Assembly (NCBI GenBank): GCA_021204635.1
Contig: JAJPZB010000107.1
Location: 1 to 5,781 of the forward strand
Source: Opitutia bacterium
GTDB taxonomy: Bacteria; Verrucomicrobiota; Verrucomicrobiia; Opitutales; UBA953
DNA length: 5,781 nt
Reading direction: 5' to 3'
Positions 5,691 through 5,781 of the stretch are shown one piece after another. The notes beneath the pieces are model-generated. The model had not been told where the DNA came from. It was given only the letters and a program-made list of their open reading frames with translations, and ran no database searches. A program made the position numbers and the translations under genes. Each line of letters starts with the position of its first letter. Within the stretch, counting starts at the first letter, position 1.

Positions 5691-5781
5691 ACTCGTTCCG
5701 GCTTTGTCGCCACCACCAACCCAATTTCACCACCAACCCAAATCTCGCCACCAACCCGCCACCAGAAGCCCTGGGTCGTAT

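Larger units (their letters stand above)
5605..5757 (+). repeat. Intergenic repeat cluster 3
   Basis: Exact CCACCAACCC cores start at 5605, 5641, 5713, 5730 and 5748, and the cluster includes the second copy of the 28-bp exact repeat. The last three units are spaced 17 and 18 bp with variable linkers (AATTTCA, AATCTCG). All are in the C-rich-on-plus orientation, the same as cluster 1. The cluster begins 15 nt after the autotransporter stop codon and probably runs beyond the window. Between 5660 and 5710 the repeat is interrupted by unrelated sequence carrying GTGGCGG motifs that can pair with it. Confidence 0.88.

Overview
The window reads as chromosomal DNA of a diderm (Gram-negative) bacterium with LPS and type V secretion. 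The best guess is Verrucomicrobiota, probably Opitutales or a relative. This rests on the LpxK protein, which has a long N-terminal leader and DDGMQY in place of the usual DDGxQH, features I associate with that phylum. It also rests on the pairing of a GC-rich genome with a large PATR-type autotransporter and weak Shine-Dalgarno signals. The lineage call is inference, not a search result.

Layout, all genes on the + strand. Bases 1-100 hold a C-rich repeat cluster of 18-19 bp units built on the core CCACCAACCC. Bases 101-129 hold a good promoter candidate directly upstream of lpxK (148-1344), the lipid A 4'-kinase. Bases 1345-1680 are non-coding: an inverted G-rich copy of the repeat, a strong 14-bp hairpin, more C-rich units, then a probable promoter and a 9-bp leader hairpin. 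A 1302-residue autotransporter follows (1681-5589), with signal peptide, beta-helical passenger of FxN rungs, a PATR-like segment and a C-terminal beta-barrel. Bases 5590-5781 return to the C-rich repeat, with alternative hairpins that may end transcription.

Both proteins contribute to the outer membrane: LpxK makes lipid A for its outer leaflet, and the autotransporter inserts a barrel and displays or releases its passenger. Nothing else ties them together. Each appears to have its own promoter, and 336 bp of repeat-rich DNA separates them, so I do not read them as an operon.

The most unusual content is the intergenic repeat family. It fills all three intergenic stretches, I found none inside either gene, and its C-rich strand is almost always the coding strand. 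The G-rich complement has the spacing of a two-quartet G-quadruplex, and the C-rich transcript would look like a Rho-loading site. A 28-bp exact repeat brackets the autotransporter gene. I see no RNA gene, CRISPR array, insertion sequence or defence system.
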